The notes below the pieces were generated by a model. It ran no database searches, had not been told where the DNA came from, and worked only from the letters and a program-made list of their open reading frames with translations. Position numbers and translations under genes: made by a program. From contig NW_026515520.1 of NCBI RefSeq assembly GCF_014898815.1, positions 1 through 64,000 of the forward strand: DNA of 64,000 nucleotides. Reading direction: 5' to 3'. Each line of letters opens with the position of its first letter. The first letter of the stretch is position 1. Positions 13,433 to 24,139 of the stretch are shown here, piece by piece. Source of the stretch: Panonychus citri (taxonomy: Eukaryota; Arthropoda; Arachnida; Trombidiformes; Tetranychidae).

Positions 13433-14899
13433 ATGAATAAAAGTTTCATCAATTGTACTTTGAATGATCCCGATAACAATGAAAGATTGACCTTTAATGA
13501 TGATAACTCTCTTGGTCAGTTTTGTACAACTAATGGAGTTACAACGATGTTAACAAGATACGCCGTTAATTCAGCTTTAGTTGTGATCATTTTAGCTTCA
13601 ATTTTGGGAAATCTTTTGGTTTGCATTGCGATTTATACTGATCGGCGACTTCGTAAGTTATCAAATCTATTTCTTGTCTCTCTTGCGTTAGCCGATCTTT
13701 TCGTTGGATCACTTGTGATGACCCTTGAGTTGACCGCAAATCTAATGGGATATTGGGTATTTGGTCAAAGAGCTTGTGAAGCTTGGATATCATTTGATAT
13801 AATGTGTTGCACTTCATCAATTTTAAATCTTTGTGCAATTTCATTGGATCGATTTCTTCACATTAAAGATCCACTTCGATATAATCAATGGATGACCAAA
13901 AGGGTTGTCCTCGCTTCGGTAGCATTGATTTGGCTTTTATCGGGATTGATTTCATTTGTACCTGTAAGTTTGGGCTGGCATAAACCGTCCAACATTATTG
14001 ATGACCTTAGCACTGACCAAATACTAACCTTAACTACCCCACCATCGTCATCATCTTTAGTTATAACAACAACACCATTAACAATTAATCTGTCCCAACC
14101 ATTGGTACCAGATGAATATCAATGTGCTCTTGACCTTACACCTCTCTACGCTCTGGTCAGCTCAACGATTAGTTTTTATCTTCCTTGCCTAATCATGATC
14201 GCCTTGTACACTCGATTGTATCTTTACGCTCGTAAACATGTTCAACACATTCGCTCAATGGCCAAACCTCTTCACTTTGATCCTGATGATGGTTGTTCAG
14301 GTTCATCATCAGCACGATCATCATCTCATCATTCTCATCATTCAGTTATGGATCACAAGGCAGCAATAACTCTCGGTGTTATCATGGGAGTGTTTCTAAT
14401 CTGTTGGGTTCCATTTTTTTGTATTAACATAATCGCCGCCTTTTGTAAAACATGTATACCTGAGTTAATTTTCAAAACCTCAACTTGGCTGGGTTGGCTT
14501 AATTCAGCTCTTAATCCAGTAATTTATAGTATATTTAACACTGAATTTCGAGAAGCATTTAGGAAAATTTTACTATCAGTTCGTGATAATGATTGGTGTC
14601 GTTCATTTGGTGAGAAAACAGATTCTTGGTCTAAAAGACCATCAAATGGCCATTCAACTGGACGATACCTTTCAACGAATCACCATAGGATGGATTCACC
14701 TGATTTACCTGTGACTGGTGCTTATGGTGTTAAAATGATGTCCGCTGGTCTACAAAGTTCATCTAAATGTGCAGCATTGCTCACATGTAAACCGGTAGAG
14801 GTCACATCAGGGGTAAAGGGTTACATGGACATAATACCGATAAAAGATAATATTGAAATTATCTGTGATACATCAACAGGCAAAATCAGTGCAATTTAA
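13433..14899 (+). CDS. Dop1R1: D1-like dopamine receptor (class A GPCR), single coding exon
   Basis: This 488-residue class A GPCR closely matches arthropod D1-like (Dop1R1, Gs-coupled) dopamine receptors at the plasma membrane. The N-terminus has N-glycosylation sites at N2 and N7. TM1 is about residues 43-68 and TM2 carries LALADLF (D88). C115 and C231 should form the TM3-EL2 disulfide. D122 (FDIM) is the amine-binding Asp of TM3, followed by the DRF variant of DRY at 139-141. S243/S244/S247 in TM5 suit catechol binding. CWVPFF (324-329) lies in TM6 and NPVIY (361-365) in TM7. The third intracellular loop is short, as in D1-like receptors. EL2 carries a Thr/Ser/Pro-rich stretch (about 187-223) that I believe is longer than in insect homologues. 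The coding region has no intron. A good 3' splice site (13429-13430) lies 2 bp before the ATG, so a separate 5' UTR exon is likely. Octopamine or serotonin receptors are less likely given the TM1-TM3 match. Confidence 0.93.
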   Translation: MNKSFINCTLNDPDNNERLTFNDDNSLGQFCTTNGVTTMLTRYAVNSALVVIILASILGNLLVCIAIYTDRRLRKLSNLFLVSLALADLFVGSLVMTLELTANLMGYWVFGQRACEAWISFDIMCCTSSILNLCAISLDRFLHIKDPLRYNQWMTKRVVLASVALIWLLSGLISFVPVSLGWHKPSNIIDDLSTDQILTLTTPPSSSSLVITTTPLTINLSQPLVPDEYQCALDLTPLYALVSSTISFYLPCLIMIALYTRLYLYARKHVQHIRSMAKPLHFDPDDGCSGSSSARSSSHHSHHSVMDHKAAITLGVIMGVFLICWVPFFCINIIAAFCKTCIPELIFKTSTWLGWLNSALNPVIYSIFNTEFREAFRKILLSVRDNDWCRSFGEKTDSWSKRPSNGHSTGRYLSTNHHRMDSPDLPVTGAYGVKMMSAGLQSSSKCAALLTCKPVEVTSGVKGYMDIIPIKDNIEIICDTSTGKISAI

Positions 14900-16875
14900 C
14901 AAAAGTCCGTAAAGTGAAAAATTGAGTCCAAAATTACTTAACAATCAACGACTACTTAATACAAAATGTAACGGTAAACCATAGTCAACAGAAATGACCA
15001 CTAATCTTAATGGTTACAAGCAAACAAACTGTGCCAAAAACATGATCACTCATCAGTTAATTGACCAACACTCGATAATATTATTGACCATCAGAATCAC
15101 GTTCATGTTATCATGTTGTGTGTCTACAAATCATGAAAACCATTGGTAAGTTAATACTCATCTAGTTAATTTATTTCCTCTCTCTCTCTCTCTCTTGCTC
15201 TCTTCATGTTGATTAGTATCGTTGACATGGTTCAATCAGCAATTCATTGTTTACGATAAGTGTTGTTATTGTTTCTACTGTTACTCATCGTCCATGAATC
15301 TGATCCAGGGTTAGGTGAGCAAAAAATAATAAGTGGCGAAAGATATTGAAAGAGAAAGACTAATGTTATCATGTTTATTAGTATCATGAAAATAACAACA
15401 AGAAACCTGAAACTTATCAGGGTGATGCACATATTACAATGATGATGAATCGACAGAAACAAAAAACAAATCAAATCATTCATGAAATTAAAAATTTCAT
15501 CAGATTTTATCACAATCTTTTCATTTACAGCCAATTCAAGGTTGAAACTTTTTCTTTTAAAAGTTTGTTAAGTTTTCTGTTGCTGATCATCAGTCGATAT
15601 TGATGATAAATATCCCAACAAGAGCAACTTTTCAAATGGCAAAAGCATTAAAGCTTTAAATTGTTATTTAAGTAAAAAGAAAATGGATAATCTTGTCAAA
15701 TGATTAAAACGATTATCGATTTATTTTTTTTATCGAGTTTAAGTTTTCAATCGCTAGCACTTGGAATCGTTTTATTCAATCAATATATCGTTACTTTGAT
15801 CGTAATAAGTGAATTAAATGTGAACTTGGATCAGTTTTATTTCATTTGAATACTTTTTTCATCAAACAAGTTGATCGTATTCATAACTTGCGATTTTATC
15901 AACCGTCTCAATTGTCATGTTTATTATTATATTAAAAGTTTTCCATCATTAATAAGATAATCAATTTCTTATATCAAGATCATTAGAATCACTTTCTCTC
16001 ACTATTGGGCAGTTGATATTTTTTCCCCGTCATACTGAAAACCGAAAGTTGATTAATTATTATTTAGTTAATCATCAAATTCACTGATTGATTGATTGGC
16101 TTAAATATCATAATCAATGTTGCTCAATAATCAAATTGAATCAAACAAACATAATATTTATCACTATTGATCAAGTTTAATAAAATTATAATCGAATTGA
16201 CATTCAAGGTTATAACAGTTATATATTAAGATGTAACAATTAGATTGAATCATTAATCAACTACATGAAATATTCAATCAATATCAAAGATTTTTTTATC
16301 CATTTTTAATGATATCACACATCATGAAAATCAACTAAAACTAAAGCAGAGAAATCAAATTAATCAAGATATTCACAAACTAAATTAACTCTTATCAGTG
16401 ATAATCAGATATAAAATTAATCCCATACAATGATTACCTAACATTTAACCCATAAGCTTAATCCTCATCTCTTAATAAATAACCAATTTGCCAAAGTACT
16501 TGGCTAATCAAATTAAAGAATATGAATAAACAAAGTGAAATTTTGATTACAATAAACTCAATGAACGACGATAATTATATTAATCTAATCGTAAACATGT
16601 AAATTGATAGTTTGTCTCATAGTGATTTAGTTTAATAATAGAAATTGATTGTATTCCAATCAAGGTTAACGAATGATATTCAAAGATCAGTTGACAAGTT
16701 TAGTTTGTGGTAATAAGAAGAAGAGAAAATTTCTAAAAGCAAATTAGTTTCTAATCAATTCACAGATTAGCAGCAATTAATTAGATTTTCAATTAATCAT
16801 TCATCTAATTGATATTACAAAATTTGAGATGGAAACTTTCAACTTGATATCTTGTTCTCATATTGATTTATAATA
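14900..16875. other. Non-coding, AT-rich
   Basis: This holds the receptor 3' UTR (end not determined; no clear AATAAA close to the stop) and then AT-rich DNA with a short CT tract at about 15178-15194. No gene or structured element was recognised. Confidence 0.6.
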
Positions 16876-17583
16876 CAGTCCTCGGCAAAAGTTTAAGGAC
16901 AACAATCAATTGATTATAACTCGAGTTCTGGTTATGATAAATTTATAAATTTTTCACAAATATAATAGTCATTGGTAGTAGTTTTGAAAATGAAATTTTT
17001 TATATAATTTCTATTAATTAATTATTTAATTAATTATTAACATTGCATAGCGATAAACTCGTCAAAGTTTAAGGACAAACGGCTTTTGGGTCTTTTTGGT
17101 GAAAGGGTCAATTTTATTTTTGGATATTCATAATTGTTCAAGATTATGCATTAGTTTTTGTTGATTTTTCCTCTTGAGACATTTTAAGGCCAAAAACGAA
17201 ATAAATGATAAATCGAACCTAAGTTCGTATTTTACGAAATGACCTCAAAGTAAAATAGTAAAATTATTAGGAAAAGCTAATTAAGTGATAATTTATCATT
17301 TTTGACCTTTAGAAACACCTAGTAAATTTATTTTCTCAAGTTATTTGAAGTTCATGATGAGTTTCGATAGTTGCAAAATTCGAAAATTGGCCTCAATTGA
17401 TAATAATATGCGGTCTAGACTCAAGAAATTTATTACCAATAAATGAGAGAGGTGAGTTCAATGACTTAAAAATTCTGTGATTCTTTTGATAGATTTTGAG
17501 GTCAAAACAGTGACGATGTTAATAACATATACTAAATATACATTATAATCAATTGATTGTCCTTAAACTTTTGCCGAGGACTG
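16876..17583. mobile_element. Non-autonomous Tc1/mariner-like DNA element (MITE), 708 bp
   Basis: The ends are inverted repeats. The left end begins CAGTCCTCGGCAAAAGTTTA and the right end is its reverse complement. The match continues for about 41-44 bp and is interrupted only by a 3-bp indel. Both ends abut a TA dinucleotide (16874-16875 and 17584-17585), the target duplication of the Tc1/mariner superfamily, and a CAGT start is common in that group. There is no transposase ORF inside, so the element is non-autonomous. An internal partial copy of the terminal motif (AAAGTTTAAGGACAAAC at about 17064-17080) lies near one quarter of its length. Confidence 0.88.
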
Positions 17584-17585
17584 TA

Positions 17586-19823
17586 TAAGGAAAGTATTAA
17601 TAGATTAGCAACAATCGAAGGTGAATATGATAAATTTTCATTGAAAATTAGCTGATTAACAAGCATGACAATTAATAATTGAATACAACAATTAATTAAT
17701 TTATTATTAGCATATTGACAACCTTGTTTACATCATCATTCTGTAAATGATTAATATTGTTGATTGAAAATTTCAATAAACATCATGATCAATATTGATT
17801 AACGTGGTTTTCTGTAAATACAATCAAACATTTGATTGCAATTTAAGGTAAATTGAGTTACCACAACAACAACAGATTAAACTAATAGATTAAATAATAA
17901 TTACCTTCTTTTTCCCCATATTGACATAAATTGACCCAAATGGAAAGGATTTAATGTCCATTTTGCTTCATCATTGACAATTAATAAGTTTATTTTGGTC
18001 AAAGTGAGTTTTAGCATGGTAAAAGGTATTAACTGGACAGAGAAACAATCAACATGATGATTAAGGAAAAAAGATGAAAATTGTTTTTCTTTGCTTCCAT
18101 TTAAGCCTTAAGCTAATCTACAAAATCGATTAACTTTCATTTCCATCCAATCTATTTAATCAACTATCATCTAGTTCATTTCAATTAACGATGGTTAATC
18201 ATGATAAACAGGACAATGTTTTTATCGGTTAAAAGATCAATGTTAAATCAAGAAAATAAATTATCTTTCAATTACCTGAGACGCATTGATAAGGTAACAA
18301 AGTTACTTGTTCATTTCATTCCTTCAGAAATTCATTTCGATTCTCAGTTGTTAACCCAACTCTGAGTCTACCAATGAAATTAAATCAATTACCATCATGA
18401 TATATGATCGATTCAACTTTCATTTTTAGCATGGAATACTGAATTTAATGATCATCGTAACTTTTACTCGGTAACTTTATACATGGGAGTTTTTTTCGTT
18501 GTCCAGATTGACATTGGGATAGTCCATCAATTTGTCAATTGCAATCAACTGTTAACTTCTCATTCTCAATCAGCATCTCAATCTCAATCTCATGAACTTA
18601 TTTATTGCTATCAAGTTGTAGGCTTAAGACAGTTCTGAAGATAATATTCAATATATCTGAACTTTTACCATACTCTCTCTCTACTTTCATTAACAAATTT
18701 GCTATTCACCTAAACACCATGAGCATCGATTTTGATTGATTATTTCAATTGGAAGATGAAATTTAAACATTATTGTTTCAACAACTAAATCATCTGGTTG
18801 CCGTTGAAAACTTTAAGTTATCATGATCCTTATCACTTATATTCAGTGAGTTTATTCACATTATATTTTCCACCATGAAACTGAAAACAACTAAGGTCAA
18901 TTGCTTCAAGTTTCTCTGTCTTTTATCATCATAATACATGTATAAGTTGTTACTTTGCTGCTCACTTTATGTCAGAATGAATTAAGATATATTCCATGTG
19001 AGAGTCAGGGGGAAAAGTCAATGATTCATGGTGAACATAACATCAATTTGAATGAATAATGATATTTTATTTTTCCTCAGTTATTGGAAATGATATGATA
19101 ACCTTCAACTAGGCCAAGTCAATTTCGTTCGAATAGATTAGCGATTTGAGTGAGACTATACTAACATAAAATAGGCATTTGAACTAAACTCAATCAAATA
19201 GAAGCATCATCACTTGATTACATTTCAATGATAATTTTTAATTAATAAAATTTCATTGTCAATTAATCATTTATTATTTAGCTGAATTATTACAACATGA
19301 TATTTATTATTACATGAATGATAAATTATCAGGTATAACATTCATTTTGATCAATCAATCAATATATCTGATTTTCATTTAGTTTGAACTTATGATCACT
19401 AATGATTTGTGCTAAAGATTATAAATGAAAATGAAAGGACAAAATTGATAAGATCATTAATTATTTTTATTAGCAAATCATCAACTTAACCAACCGAATT
19501 TCAATGTCTCCTTACTTATTAATACATGTTTATTGTTAAAGACATTTGATTAGAGTAGAAAAAGATATACAGCCACGAAAAATGAGACGAGAACCAAAAT
19601 TATATCAATTTCGCATAAAGAGGTAATCTAATCAAAGTTAACAGTGAAAATTGAATTAATTTAGATAAAGAGCTCTTTATCTGAATTATAATTAATAAAT
19701 TCGAGCTTCATGACTTGAAGTTTACATAAAAACGATTTCATGATAATGAACAATATCCAGTTAAGTCATGAAATTTGAAAGAACTGTTAAGTTACTTACT
19801 ATGTTGTAAATCTTACAAGATGT
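17586..19823. other. Non-coding, AT-rich
   Basis: No gene was recognised. The sequence is rich in ATTAAT/AATTGA words and has no long open frame, no clear tandem repeat and no RNA gene that I could identify. Confidence 0.55.
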
Positions 19824-19825
19824 TA

Positions 19826-20171
19826 TTAGGTAAACAACTAAGTAATGGCCAAAATTTTTTCGAGCTTACATGTGGCTTGATTGTTAGAAAACTTTAGATT
19901 TTTGATTAATAAATTTAGTATAATTAGAGAGGTTAGATAATAAGCTTTAACATGATACATAAATGATCATTTTATGATGATTAGTTTAATTACAATTAAA
20001 TTATATCTAAAGTGATAGAATTTTTGTTTTTCCTTTTTCGTTTTTCGAACAATTAAAACGATCAAGTTCAAATTTTATTTAAATTTATTAACCAAAAATC
20101 TAAAGTTTTCTAACAATCAAGCCAAATGTAAGGTCGAAAAAATTTTGGCCATTACTTAGTTGTTTACCTAA
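19826..20171. mobile_element. MITE with about 100-bp terminal inverted repeats, 346 bp
   Basis: The left arm (from 19826, starting TTAGGTAAACAACTAAGTAA) is the reverse complement of the right arm (to 20171) over about 90-105 bp with a few mismatches, leaving a spacer of about 140 bp. TA lies directly outside both ends (19824-19825 and 20172-20173), which suits a Tc1/mariner-type TA duplication. There is no coding capacity. The long arms would fold into a near-perfect hairpin. It is unrelated by eye to the element at 16876. Confidence 0.85.
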
Positions 20172-20431
20172 TAGCTTGAAAAGCCAATCGACTGAAAAAA
20201 GCCTGTAGTTTTGAAGTTGTAAATTAGCTCTTACTAATCACTTACTAACTAGTATCACTTTTTTCATTGACAACCTCCTTCCATGATGAAACGAGATCTC
20301 GTTGATATTTATCGAAATTAACTGGCATTGTGATTGTAAAAGTCTATCAACAGAATTAGGAAAAAACAAAACAAATTGCCGATCAAGATGGACAAAGTGC
20401 TTCTGATGTAAGTGATGATGACCGGCAAAAG

Positions 20432-20519
20432 GAGATAATCAAGATGACATCTAAGTTCTGATTGAGGTTGAAAGTGAACAGGTGATGATTGGTTAAGTGT
20501 GATGGTCAATAACAATTGA
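20432..20519 (+). repeat. Direct repeat copy 1 (88 bp)
   Basis: It shares GAGATAATCAAGATGACATC and GGTTAAGTGTGATGG with the copy at 20974. The copies are of equal length and differ by scattered substitutions, so this looks like an old local duplication. Confidence 0.85.
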
Positions 20520-20973
20520 ATTAATTGTAAAGTAAATCAGATAATTAGAAAGAAGAAGAAGAAGATTAAAGGTAAATGGATGAACGTTGAACTTGCTTGC
20601 AAAAAGTGAACAAAATTTCAACACAGAGAATAACAAATAACAAACAGCATAACCTAAGAGAGGAAAAAGAAGATGATGAAAAGAAAGAGAATTAGAAAGA
20701 GATGAGGAAAAGAAAGAGAATTTATCATCCTGTTTGGCTCTTTCTTTTTCTAATGGTAACTTTTGGGTTACTCTTTTTTTGCGTTCAATTTTCTTTTCGA
20801 AAGAAATGGCAAATAGATTGGTAGACAGACACGAGGTAGTGTTCATTCAATTCTTGTTTTGAATCACCAACACGCTCTTGATGTTGGTTTGGTTTTTTTC
20901 ATTTTCATCCGTCGAACAGTAAACAAGATTTACCTAATTCTTATTCCAATAATAGAGATAATATAATATTATA

Positions 20974-21061
20974 GAGATAATCAAGATGACATCTATGTTT
21001 TGACTGAGGTTGAAGGTGAACATGTGATAATTGGTTAAGTGTGATGGCCAATAACGATTGA
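20974..21061 (+). repeat. Direct repeat copy 2 (88 bp)
   Basis: Partner of 20432-20519, in the same orientation and about 540 bp downstream. Confidence 0.85.
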
Positions 21062-21233
21062 GTAGTAATAATATGCCCCCTCTGGCACACCAATTTACTC
21101 TTTCTTTTTCTCTTTCTCTCTCACCAAGGACCGAAAATAAAAATACATATATTTAAATGATTAAATTCAATATAATTTAATTAAAATTTGATTAAATCAT
21201 CAGTCATGATTTCATCGAAATCATGAACTGGTT

Positions 21234-21545
21234 TCACATCATTTTTAAAACAAAATCGACGAATTCATCAATTGGAAAAATTTCATCAATGGAAACCGAA
21301 CATTCATCAAGTAATCGAACAAAATTATCATTGTATTCACGAATTTCTTCAGATTGGAGTACATTTAATTCCTCAATGATTTGTTGAATTTCCTTTGATG
21401 ATTGTTCATCGATGAAAAATGGATTTTTAATATATCCTTCGGTCACATTAATTCGTTTTGCTGATGGAACATATTCCAGAGGAGTTAACACAAGACTTGG
21501 TTCTTTACACTTAAATTTTTCGAAAAGTTCTGTTTCTCTTTTTTG
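21234..21545 (-). CDS. Candidate terminal coding exon, acidic unrecognised protein
   Basis: On the minus strand the frame is open from an upstream stop at 21546-21548 down to a stop at 21234, about 103 codons. The first GTG/ATG-like start would be near 21491, but the frame upstream of it is equally protein-like (KEPSLVLTPLEYVPSAKR). The product is acidic and probably helical, with QQIIEELNVLQSEEIREYND in the middle and ending FVLKMM. Composition is balanced, unlike the low-complexity open frames around it, so I treat it as a possible last exon or a gene remnant. No family was recognised. Confidence 0.4.
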   Translation of the reverse strand, partial: QKRETELFEKFKCKEPSLVLTPLEYVPSAKRINVTEGYIKNPFFIDEQSSKEIQQIIEELNVLQSEEIREYNDNFVRLLDECSVSIDEIFPIDEFVDFVLKMM

Positions 21546-22479
21546 TTATATCATAAGATTTTTTCAATAACCGTTGTTTTTTACCCGATCGTTTAATCAC
21601 TTAGGCATAGTGAAACTTTTTGAAGATGATTAAAACTTTTTAAACTTTAATTAATGATAATTGATTGACAGCTGACCAATTCTCGATTGATCATTGATCA
21701 TTTTGTCCATTTTCTGACAATTTCTTAATTAATTTGTTAATTTGGTCAATGACGAACATAATTATCAATGTCTTAATCATCTTTATCACTATATAAGATA
21801 TAAGTAAACAAGAGTTACCTAATTCTTATTCCTTTTGAATTTTATCGTATAATTCGTAGAGCTCAAACCAATCTCCACATCGTAATCATTATTCGAACCA
21901 TTTTTGATTAAATATAAAATAAACAAAAATAAACAAAAGAATGGTAGGCAAAAAACTTCATATCCATTGATAGAGCATGGTTTTTAGTATGGTCTAAACA
22001 ATGTAAATCCATTTTTGTTGATATTTAAATTCCAAGGCGTGGAAGTAAAGGGATTCAGGACAAAAATGCACGAAACACAAACTCGTGCGAAAATATTTGT
22101 TTATGGATAGTCGTTTCGAATTTTAACCAGCGTACAGCTGCGTAAGTTTTAAGGAGTAGGCTGAATGTGTTTCTCGAAAGGGCGGTAGCTGAACCAGCGC
22201 TGAAGATTTTTTTGTTGTTTTTTAAAATGAAGCGATGCATGATTTGCTATCTCTCATGTAGAAGTATTGTGAAGTTGTTTCGTCTGTTATCGCAACATTT
22301 CTTCGGGTCAATCTGGTATTGTAATTGTTCAATGAAGACTTCTGTGGTTGGAATTTGTGAATAAGTAAATTAGTATGTAAAATAGACCGAGGAGACAATA
22401 CACATGATGAGCGGTGGACAAAGATTTAGTATATTGATTTTCATCAATAATTTTTTCTTTAAATTTGAATTTTCTTCAG

Positions 22480-22555
22480 AATTTTTGACACAGTTCAGAG
22501 ACTGAAGACATCGGTCGAAGAATTAGTTGAACATGTTTCACTGTTGATGAATTTG
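22480..22555 (+). CDS. Candidate internal exon, 25 codons
   Basis: The segment sits between a good acceptor (T-rich tract, TTCTTCAG at 22472-22479) and a donor (GTAAGC at 22556). One frame is open throughout, reading from IFDTVQRLKT to VSLLMNL, and looks amphipathic and helical. The phase is 2 on entry and 0 on exit. I could not place its neighbours with matching phase, so it may be part of a gene not otherwise resolved or a decayed one. Confidence 0.3.
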
Positions 22556-23465
22556 GTAAGCCATCATTTTCACAATATGCATCTATGATGATGTAGTAGT
22601 TTACCTATTTTGTTGAATTGTCTCCTCATTGTGTAAACAATAAAAATTAACATATTCTCACATCGGCTTACTCTTATCATTTTGGTTGACCGTCTTCTTA
22701 TTGTCTTCGACCGGTCTTGTCAAACTGAAATCACTGTAATAACAATTTGATTGGTTAGGCTCGTATTGAATCGAGATTAAAAGCTAAGAGCAATTGATCC
22801 TGACATCAAGCTGATTCCGAGTTTGAAGCATTTAGTTCATCGTGTTGTTTCACCAAGCCTGATTAGTTGATTCCGGAATCACTGGGCCCGACTTTAATTT
22901 TTTTAAAGTTTAACTCAAATTAGGGGCAATTCGCTCTCGTAAATTGCGACATTGTCCTCGGTTGGTGTTTGTTTACATTTTTACTTTACCGTTTATTATT
23001 GTTGTTAATATTAACAATTTCATTGAAAATCGGGTGTTTTTTAGTTTTTAGCGTTTTTTTTGTTTTTCTCTTTCTCTCTCTGTAAGCATCAACCATATAT
23101 GATCTGTTTGTGTCAATATGGCTACTCAGAAATATATAAAAGAGTAAGATTAATCTTTTTTGTCCTTTTTCACCATTTTAACCTTTTTTTCATTTTTTTT
23201 TATTTTGCTACCGTAATTTTCTGCATAAATTTCATCAACAATAGATTTTGCTATGGTATAGGTTGCAAATTCCTAGATGTGACTAGATGAAATGAAGCTT
23301 AGCATAAACGAACCGGATTATTGGATATCGATTTGGGAAATCAATGGCAAAAGTAAGTTTTATTCGCTAGCCCAATGTTAATATTTACTAATTCATTTTA
23401 CTTTTGCCATTTTGGGTTTGAGCTTTCAAAAAAACTGAGTCAAAGGGATCCCAATATTTGCCAAG

Positions 23466-23590
23466 GACGCTGGTGTCAGTGTCAACGTCAGTTGCCTGAC
23501 GTCAGCGTCAACAATGTAACCAGCGTCGGTCCTATTAATTGGATAGACAACACAAATTGATAAATAAAGAGTTTTTATTCACCTAAAAAA
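23466..23590 (+). mobile_element. Retroposed 3'-end fragment with poly(A) and 13-bp target duplication
   Basis: A 125-bp insert is flanked by the direct repeat AATATTTGCCAAG (23453-23465 and 23591-23603). It ends in an A run preceded by AATAAA (23563-23568) about 16 bp earlier, the layout of LINE-mediated retroposition of a polyadenylated RNA. Its first 65 bp are GC-richer than the surroundings and self-complementary: GACGCTGGT at the start pairs with ACCAGCGTC at about 23519-23527, and CTGACGTCAG is a palindrome containing a perfect CRE. Removing the insert plus one repeat rejoins an open exon. The source gene was not identified. Confidence 0.8.
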
Positions 23591-24139
23591 AATATTTGCC
23601 AAGATCAAAATCAATCGAAATGTTGTCGCGTGCATTGTAAATCTGGAACCCATTATAATTTCAGAAATGATAATGATGCTGGAAATGTGGTCGCGTTCAC
23701 ATACAGAACAAGCCCAAAAATGCTTGTAAGCATTTTGCTAGCGTATTTAAGCTTTTTTGTTAAGTTTTGTGATATTGTAAGCAATGTTTGTGTTTTTGTT
23801 TTATCTTCAGGATTACATTGGGAATGTGTATGGAGAAACAACACGCATTGGTATTCGGATATTTTCTGGCACTTGCGCACACTCTTTCCTCTTCTTGCTC
23901 AACATGTCATTAAAACTTTAGTAAGGATATTCGCTAACGAAAGATATAATATATTAATATTATAACTTGACCAATCTCTCTGCTCGTTCAACAGAAACCA
24001 TACAGGATCCGAGCAGATCAAGTTTCATTTCACTACAATCGTAGAGATCCCTAATGATCCATCGGTAACACTTCTCTCTTTGGCCATTGGAAATAAATGC
24101 TATGGCTACATAAGAATTGATGAAAATTCTAGTTTGCAG

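Larger units (their letters stand above)
20174..21233. other. Non-coding region with a diverged 88-bp direct repeat
   Basis: An 88-bp block starting GAGATAATCAAGATGACATC at 20432-20519 recurs at 20974-21061 with about 10-12 differences. Between the copies is purine-rich sequence whose minus-strand frames are low-complexity and not convincing as protein. No gene is called. Confidence 0.55.

Noticed and set aside
20493..20846. 117-aa minus-strand frame with hydrophobic segments
   Set aside because: Composition follows the GAAGAA-rich purine tract; the duplicated 88-bp block overlaps its end without preserving a frame.
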